From the NCBI GenBank assembly GCA_943737045.1, contig CALSFV010000452.1, forward strand, positions 1-64,000: 64,000 nt of DNA, written 5' to 3'. Below, in pieces: positions 57,266 through 64,000 of the stretch. The DNA is from Parapristionchus giblindavisi (lineage: Eukaryota > Nematoda > Chromadorea > Rhabditida > Diplogasteridae). The first letter of the stretch is position 1; the number at the start of each line of letters is the position of its first letter. The position numbers and the translations under genes are program-made. Under the pieces are notes generated by a model, which saw nothing but the letters and a program-made list of their open reading frames with translations, searched no databases and was not told the origin of the DNA.

Positions 57266-57480
57266 TCTCTCTCACTCTCTCTCTCTTAATCTCCCTCTCT
57301 CTCTTCCTCTGTCTCTCTTTACCTCTCTCTATCTCTCTCTCTCTCACTCTTTCTCTCTCACTCTCTCTCTTAATCTCCCTCTCTCTCTCTACCTCTCCCT
57401 CTCCCTCTCTACCTCTACCTCTTACTCTCTACCTCTACCTCTTACTCTCTCTCTACCTCTCCCACTCCCTCTCCTTCTCC
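57183..57480. repeat. (CT)n tract with internal duplication
   Basis: TCTTCCTCTGTCTCTCTTTA occurs twice about 100 bp apart (57198 and 57302). Confidence 0.85.
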
Positions 57481-57858
57481 CTCTTCGTTCCATGGTCTCC
57501 TAATATCATTCTCACTTCGAGACGAGAACAGCCGAAGTAAAGAAGTAGTGTAATGAGGAAGCCTCTTTGTCTCAGTCATTATTATGTTCCGTATGTACTC
57601 TCTCTTTACACGACTCACGCATTCTGCAAATTGACTCTCAAGAACTTCTTTTTGTCTTAGGCGCGAACGAGCCCTTCCGAGTTTAAGTGTGCGCCCTCCC
57701 ACTCACCTCTCCGCGTTTTCCACCTCTCCGTGTTTTTTTCACACCGTAGGTCGTAGTGATATTGTAGATGAGTAGCTCTCCACTGCACGAATGCCTCTGT
57801 TCTGAACCTTTTCTAATTTTGGACGCTTGTTGTATTTATCGAAATAGTCCTGAGAAAT

Positions 57859-58010
57859 GAGGCCGTATGCATGAACACCGCCGGCAAACCGTTTACAGAC
57901 AAACGTGGTGTCAAAAGCGTAGGCGGAGAGTTATCGGCAAACGCCTCCGCCTACGGTTGTGACGTCACGTTTGTCGGACAAACGGTTTGCCGGCGTTCAT
58001 GCATACGGCC
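57859..58010. mobile_element. MITE family D, copy 2
   Basis: GAGGCCGTATGCATGAACA to CGTTCATGCATACGGCC; central GCGTAGGCGGAG / CTCCGCCTACG hairpin. Confidence 0.88.
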
Positions 58011-58086
58011 TATGGTTGTCTTGTTTTTTCTCCTCATATAGAGCAATAATTATCCAAACCGGAGTAAAAAGTAATTTATGGCGCAA

Positions 58087-58207
58087 TTAAAGGGAGCGTT
58101 CCCTCACTCAATGGTCTCTTCATTGCGCACACTATTTTTCTGTTCTCTAACAACGAGAGAGCATTGCGCGTCGAAGAGACCATTGAGTGAGATTACGCTC
58201 CCTTTAA
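58087..58207. mobile_element. MITE family A, copy 5
   Basis: TTAAAGGGAGCGTTCCCTCAC to GTGAGATTACGCTCCCTTTAA. Closest to copy 1. Confidence 0.9.
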
Positions 58208-59002
58208 ATTTATCTTGGGTTTTCATCAGCATCTGTGAGTGCTTTTTTTTCCAAAACCAAACATTTACACCTGTCTAGTTATATATTCTTGGCACATTAT
58301 CATCTAACTTATAAGGGTATATAATTTTACATTTATTGGGCATGCTTATCTTTAATTGTACATCTACATAGTATATTATTAAATTTAATTAACTGTTCCA
58401 TAGTTACGATAATTCCACCTGATTTCTATTCGATCAATGTATGAACAAAGCGTCACCGGCGTTGTTGTGGGCTTCGAACAAAGAACTTGGCAAAGTATCG
58501 AAAAAAATACGTCATGGTGCAATTACTTTAACCGTCCGCGTTCTCTTTTTTTGCTCTACATTTTTCTCTGGCACACTACGACCGCCCTCGAAACGCAGCG
58601 TACCACTCTGGTCGTTGTCTTAATCACAATATCCTATTTCTCTATTTTGCACCCCGATAATGGCCTATACCTCTCGTCTTAATCTTATGAAATTGAACTT
58701 TGATCTCTCCCAATACTAATTAAGCTTCCGAATTAAAGTACACATATCCATTGGCAGACATCGTCATCTCATTTCATATAACATGTACCGCTGCAGTCCT
58801 GGTCGATGAGACTCGAATTTCCAAAATATGCCCTGCCCCCCCCCTCCCAACTAGACCTTACCCAGTAATAAAATACGCTCATTAAATGGACGTAACTTCT
58901 GCATCGTCACGATATTTCTGTCTATCGCTGGGACCGGCGCAAAAAAATTCGTGAAGAAATCCTCACGTTAGTTCAGAGTGTACAATAAGGGATGAAGTGA
59001 AA

Positions 59003-59050
59003 TCTCCGGTCGGGATTCGAACCCGTACACTTTGGGAGGAGAGGCGGCCA
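59003..59050 (-). tRNA. tRNA 3'-half-like remnant
   Basis: Reverse reading ends ACGGGTTCGAATCCCGACCG with a perfect B box and T stem. No A box found upstream. Confidence 0.35.
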
Positions 59051-59230
59051 TATATTTCTTACACAATTATTTATGGTGTAATAATTCCTATTTCCCGGTT
59101 TATTGTACATACTCTATTATGATTGAACTAACGTGTCCCATCTATCATTAGTGTTTGCGCATCTTTTTACACTTATCTTTCATGAGCATGTGATATGTAT
59201 AAATCATGGAAGTGCGCTGCATCCATTTAA

Positions 59231-59350
59231 TGGCACACCCCAAGCTAATTTTAATCTCCGCATTGGCAATACTCTCTCGTAGACAAAGAAAGCGAGAGAG
59301 TGTGGTCAGAGCGGGGAGTTGCAAATTAGCTTGGGGTGTCGCTTTAAAGG
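59231..59350. mobile_element. MITE family B copy
   Basis: GGCACACCCCAAGCTAATTT to AAATTAGCTTGGGGTGTCGC, then TTTAAAGG. One of the best preserved copies. Confidence 0.9.
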
Positions 59351-59457
59351 TGGAGACCCGCGAATGATCATGCAAATCTCTTACATCACGCATATGCAAG
59401 TGTCTAGTGATATGCAAGAAGATAGATCACGCTATCTTAGAAAATCGACATATGTGA

Positions 59458-60792
59458 GGTATCGATGAAAAATGAATTTTCCTGTTTTATGTGTGATAAT
59501 TACAGGCTCCATGAGTAAAGTACACTGGTACTTGGAAATTGCTTCCAATTGAAAATTCGCTGCAGGGGGTGACCACACAACGGTTTGGCGCCTTTTCCTA
59601 AAAAGTTTATTTCGAATCCAATCGAAGCGGGAGTGGGCGCAATGCACTCCTTGGGTAATTCTAAGAAACTATTGTCTAGGTGAGTTTTTCGATCAACGGT
59701 CAACGAAGGCTGGAATTGGGAATTTTCGAAAAAAATTTCACATTTAATTAATTTTCACTATTTTACTATAACAAGCCTACAACTTTTTATTTGCTCAATC
59801 GCTTCTGCATATCATAACACATCTTCAGTTTGAAAATCATAATTTTTTTAAAATACGTATAATACGAAAAAATCGTTTTTATAACGAGAATCGTAATTAT
59901 GGTGTGCACCCACAGTAATCCATAATCGGTTAATTTGGAAATTTGGTAGTTTTAAACATATTCCACCGCTGTTCTTGACATGACTGAGGTATACGACTAC
60001 TCCTCGTCTTCGGAGTGCATCTATTCCCAGGTGCTGAGTTCGCTGAAAATTGACATTTTTCGTAAATTGATCACTATTTCGTTGTTTGTTATCCATAATC
60101 GATAAAAATTGGATCACTATACCATCTATACAAACATACTAAAAAATGAAGAGAAACGGTTGACTTTGAAGAAAGTTATTGCTGAAAAACCAAAATATCA
60201 TAAAATATTGACCACCATTGAACCGTGCAGGTGCACTCGAAGACGTGGAGTAGTTATATACCTCAGTCATGTCAAGAACAGCGGTGAAATATGTTTAAAA
60301 CTACTAAATTTCCAAATTAACCGATTATGGATTACTGTAGGTGCACACCATAATTACGGTTTTCGTTATAAAAACGATTTTTTCATATTATACGTATTTT
60401 AAAAAAATTATGATTTTCAAACTGAAGATGTGTTATGATATGCAGAAGCGATTGAGCAAATAAAAAGTTGTAGGCTTGTTATAGTGAAATAGTGAAAATT
60501 AATTACATGTGAAATTTTTTTCGATAATTCCCAATTCCAGCCTTCGTTGACCGTTGATCAAAAAACTCTCCTTAGCAATAGTTTCTTAGAATTAGCCAAG
60601 GAGTCTATTGCTCCCACTCCCGAATCGATTGGCATCGAAATAAACTTTTTAGGAAAAGGCGCCAAGCCGTTGTGTGGTCACCCCCTGAAGCGAATTTTCA
60701 ATTAGAAAGAATTTCCAAGTACCAGTGTACTTCACTCATGTAGCCTGTAATTATCACACATAAAACAGAAAAATTCATTTTTCATCGATACC
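59458..60792. mobile_element. Large palindromic element, 1.34 kb
   Basis: Arms of about 580 bp from GGTATCGATGAAAAATGAA to TTCATTTTTCATCGATACC around a ~180-bp centre. Both arms keep the open piece NRLWITVGAHHNY, but it lacks a start in one arm and looks incidental to arm conservation. Confidence 0.88.
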
Positions 60793-60852
60793 AAAAAATA
60801 TTCCAGTTGTTGAATTCTCTCAGATAGTGTTTTATAGGGAGACTACTAATCG

Positions 60853-60923
60853 TTCCCTTAGCGTAGTGGTAAAACTTCTGTCTAGAAAGCGCATTGTCGC
60901 GGGTTCGAATCCTATTGCCGAAC
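60853..60923 (+). tRNA. tRNA-like sequence with A and B boxes
   Basis: TAGCGTAGTGG fits the A-box consensus and GGTTCGAATCC is a perfect B box, 40 nt apart. The acceptor arm does not pair. Shares GTAGTGGTAAAA, TGTCTAG and GTCGCGGGTTCG with 44419-44483. Confidence 0.45.
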
Positions 60924-60964
60924 TTTCCTATTTTCAAAAAGCGCGTCTTTGCCTGAGTTTGCTA

Positions 60965-61775
60965 CAGGGGTGTGCGAGAAAAGATTTTCGAAAAAAATTC
61001 GAAAAACGAAAAATTTTCGATTTTGTATTTCGAAAAATTCGAAAAATTCGAAAAAATTCGAAAAAACTTAAATGAAGTAGGAAACGAGCTGCAGAAGATT
61101 TTTATTATCGATCTTTTTTATTGTTTTCTATTTCTATTGAGTCAAGGCCAGTCTTGACAAAATATGAAAGGAAATACTGAGTTCTGAATAATTTATTTTT
61201 CAATTCAAAAAAGAAAACCGTGCAATTTTTGCGCTGTAAGATCTATCGATATGATGGAAATACAAGAATTGCAACTGTGAATTCCTCTTGCAACCCCAGT
61301 TGAAGAGGAATTCACAGTTGCAATTCTTGTATTTCCATCATATCGATAGATCTTACAACCCCAGTTGCAAGAGGAAACAAGGTCGCCCAGTTAAGAGATG
61401 GAGGGATGATTTCGTGAAGTCAGCTGGACCACAATTCTTGCAAGTGGCGAGGTACAATCGTTCGGAATGGAGAAACCTCATGGCAACCCAGCTACGAAAC
61501 ACCCATTAAAGCTGATAAAGTTGATTAAATGTAAAAAATGTAAAAATGCAACTGTGTGATTCTTAATTGCAGGGGCTTAAATGAAATTGTTATTTTTGTT
61601 CCAAAATTTTAAAATTTGCTATTAATTTTTGAATATTTTGAGTTTTTTTATGTAAATTTATTTTTCGAATTTTTCGAATCTTTTTCGAAAAATTTTTCGT
61701 CGAAAAAGTTTTTCGAGAAAGTATCGAAAAATCGAAAAAATCGAAAAATCGAAAAACGAAAAATGCACACCCCTG
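60965..61775. mobile_element. Non-autonomous hAT element, 811 bp, with LINE insert
   Basis: CAGGGGTGTGCGAGAAAAG and AAATGCACACCCCTG ends. Perfect 8-bp duplication GTTTGCTA (60957-60964, 61776-61783). Flanks rich in TTCGAAAAA as in 20673-21112. The middle holds foreign sequence. Confidence 0.93.
61366..61509 (+). pseudogene. C-terminal fragment of a non-LTR retrotransposon protein
   Basis: QGRPVKRWRDDFVKSAGPQF and QVARYNRSEWRNLMATQ, then stop. This matches the conserved C-terminal end of LINE reverse-transcriptase proteins (GRP-RWRDD...AG--W...A..R.EWR). It sits inside the hAT element beside a ~70-bp inverted repeat (61236-61356). Confidence 0.85.
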
Positions 61776-62050
61776 GTTTGCTATCATGATTCATTGATGA
61801 TTCTAGCGATCAATAAGCGGAATTAGCATAAAATAAATAGTGTACTGTATGTAGAATAACTTTTGCTATAATTCTGTCTTCACAGTTTGTTCACGAAAAT
61901 ATTCGCGGTAGTCCACCTTTAAATGAACATCCGCGGCCCATTTCAATCGGTGATCACCTTTCGCTATGTACAAGATCGTGTTCCTTCAACCAATAATATT
62001 AGAATAACTTATACAACTTTCCCAAAAAATAATATATTTTATAAAACAAA

Positions 62051-64000
62051 ATGATTCAGGTGATGTCCTCTCCTCAACACGGGTTGCTCTTCTCTTCTCA
62101 CTCTTCATTACCTCCCATTCATTCCTCACTCCTCCTCCTCCTTCTCCTCCTCCATCTCCCCGCCCTCTCTCTGTCGCTAGAATGCCATGTGCAACAGCCG
62201 GTCGACAAAGGTTTGTTAACTACAAGCGGGTTAACTGGTTAACTATTACTGGTTAACTTGGTTAACTACTTTTTTAGGGTTCAAAAATTATTAGATAGCA
62301 AAATTTATTATCTATTCGCGGGGTAGACAGATACAATAATTCTTCTAGATCCGACTACGCCCACCTAATGTTCGATAAATTAGTTAATTTTGCCGTAGAT
62401 TACCATTAACAATCCTTTGGGCTCACCATAAACCATCTTCTGGTTTACCGTAAACCAGTTAACCATTAATCATTCTTTGGTTTGACATAAACCAGTTTAC
62501 CATTAACCATTCTTATGTTAACCATAAACCACATTCTAGGTCCACTCGGTCACAGATCATATTGCACCACGGCATCGATCGGTTACTGTGTCTGGAGGGA
62601 GCAAGGAGGACACATCCTCGAGCGAAACTGTGACGGCAACGGTGTACAACAAGTAAACCACACAGAGAGCAAATTTGCCCAAATATGGGCAATAAATTTG
62701 CCAACCTACACCACTTGTGCAAACGATTTGCCCACATTCGGGCCAAAAGCCAGCGATTTGCCCATATACAGGCTAGCATTTGTCTGAATATGGACAAATC
62801 GTTCGCCAACTAACGCCATTCGGGCAAATTGAATCTCTGTGCAATTTCCGCATTAGCGTTCCAGTAGACAGTTATTAGTCAGTAGTTGATCTTTAGTCGT
62901 TATTTTCTGATGAGAAAGCTACTAGTCAGTAGTTGATCTTTAGTCGTTATTGTCTGATGAGAAAGCTACTAGTCAGAAGTTGATCTTTAGTCGTTATTGT
63001 CTGATGAGAAAGCTACTAGTCAGTAGTTGATCTTTAGTCGTTATTTTCTAATGAGACAGTCTCTGGTTTACCAAAAGTGGCTACTGATAATTGATACTAT
63101 CAGACACAATTCGACGAAAAACTAGTTAACCAAAAAGTCACTGATTAATCATTAGGGTTAACTCATATTGAGCGTATAAAATCACTTGTTTTATTTGTAG
63201 AAGAGACTTTCTTGTTTTGCATGGTTCAGAAACTATGTCTGATCTCTTTTATATATCACATAGCGCGCGGCGAAGGTTAACCGGGTTAGAGAGAGGCAGC
63301 GGAGAGACAATCGAGAGGCGGGGCGAGATCTAAAGCGGAGAAATCCTTTGAGCGACTTCCGTTCGTTAGCACCGTTTGTCATTTTCTTATGCAAGTACAT
63401 TCTATACGCACAATAGTCAACCAAAATTCATCAATGGTTAATCTTCCAGCTGTCAATGTGCCGTAGCATCACCAAGCAAGTGACGATCAGCCGAGAGACG
63501 ATCATCGATCACGGTTCCAGATCCGGGAGTTCCGGAATCGCCCGTGGTTCACCATCTTCCGGCTACGGCGCCGGTGGACGACCCGCAACCGGGGTGGCCT
63601 TCGCCGGCACAGTATCGGAAAATGTGAGTCTTGGAAGGGGTATCAATCACAAAAAAAAACATTTAAAAAAAAAGTTATTTGAATTGTTGTTCATTTCGAT
63701 AACTCATTTTGTCATTGCTTTCTCACTCTGCGTTTTTTCAACATAGGGATCGGTCATTGTACACCTGGAGGAAAAAACAAATTACGGTATTGTGCATCAT
63801 GGTGGACTTTAACCGTCTGCGCTCACTCACTCTCTCTCTCTCTTTCTCGCTCTGCGTTTTTCTCTATCACATCCGTCTATCACATTTCTCTATCCGTCAA
63901 ATTCCAGATCCGGCAATCTCCCTCGCGTCACCCGTCGTCCGGCCAGCTGCACTCCGTCGCCATGTACACCTCGGACTACGGTAGCAGACGGTCTCTGCCG
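62051..64000 (+). CDS. Secreted Ly6-like protein, 3'-partial
   Basis: Four exons in phase: 62051-62210, 62540-62652, 63450-63623, 63908 to the window end. MIQV start (or the second ATG, four codons on), then a leucine-rich signal peptide ([17 protein letters not shown]) and ECHVQQPV. Exon 2 has YCTTASIGYCVW and GGHILERNCDG, a C-x6-YCV...R-x-CD spacing seen in nematode Ly6/activin-receptor-like small extracellular proteins; exon 3 adds MC, then a Ser/Gly-rich low-complexity region. Family assignment is inference from cysteine spacing. The second intron contains a MITE, a 47-bp minisatellite and the inverted copy of the 12.9-kb repeat. The C-terminal part lies beyond the window, so a membrane anchor cannot be judged. 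Confidence 0.65.
62661..62841. mobile_element. Fold-back MITE with CACAGAG ends
   Basis: CACAGAGAGCAAATTTGCCC to GGGCAAATTGAATCTCTGTG in the second intron of the Ly6-like gene. The ends resemble 17463-17603. Confidence 0.8.
62874..63055 (+). repeat. 47-bp minisatellite, about four copies
   Basis: AGTAGTTGATCTTTAGTCG at 62881, 62928, 62975 (AGAAG variant) and 63022. Copies are nearly identical, without variable spacers. Confidence 0.95.
63156..63415 (-). repeat. Dispersed repeat with TATA box, inverted copy
   Basis: Reverse complement of 12873-13147 with scattered differences; TATATAAAAGAG is retained. Ends 34 nt before exon 63450-63623. Confidence 0.65.

Noticed and set aside
59848..60402. 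Two similar ~90-codon frames on opposite strands as a gene pair
   Set aside because: They are the same arm sequence of one palindrome seen on both strands.
62874..63055. Regular 47-bp repeats resembling a CRISPR array
   Set aside because: Units are contiguous and near-identical without variable spacers, inside an intron of a eukaryotic gene.

Overview
The window is nuclear DNA of a nematode, most likely a diplogastrid such as Pristionchus. That genus-level guess is inference from intron density and intron repeat style. The nematode call itself is firm. A 69-exon tail of a body-wall myosin heavy chain follows the MHC A (MYO-3) pattern exon by exon, and a resident LTR retrotransposon carries the nematode spliced leader SL1 sequence.

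Layout. 1-690 is a (GGGAGA)n array lying inside an upstream myosin intron. 1284-18833 (+) is the myosin gene, lacking only its first ~47 codons; its 3'UTR probably ends just after an AATAAA at 19345. An antisense tRNA-Ala(TGC) sits in one intron and a broken copy in another. 20321-21729 (-) is a small two-exon gene whose intron holds a hAT element. 21.7-25.4 kb is repeat-rich. 25421-30122 is a young BEL/Pao LTR element with an intact gag-protease ORF, no reverse transcriptase or integrase, and an SL1 sequence in each LTR. 30.1-47.5 kb is a graveyard of palindromic elements, MITEs, LINE tails and minisatellites, with one or two orphan exons. 47560-50285 (+) is an 8-exon gene for a single-pass membrane protein ending in a PDZ ligand. 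50.3-62 kb holds nested transposons, including a hAT element next to a degenerate Tc1 element, and a possible small membrane-protein gene. 62051 to the end (+) is the 5' part of a secreted, cysteine-containing, Ly6-like protein gene.

The genes do not form a pathway. The myosin is a thick-filament motor; the other two larger genes look like surface or secreted proteins. The unifying feature is the repeat landscape. Introns are built from short tandem motifs, above all the heptamer GATCTTT in both orientations. The space between genes is filled by fold-back elements that can be classed by target-site duplications: TTAA, TA, or 8 bp (hAT).

The most interesting object is the SL1-bearing LTR. A leader followed by GT, a poly(A) signal downstream in the LTR and a splice acceptor just before gag together suggest that the element may encode its own spliced leader in cis.
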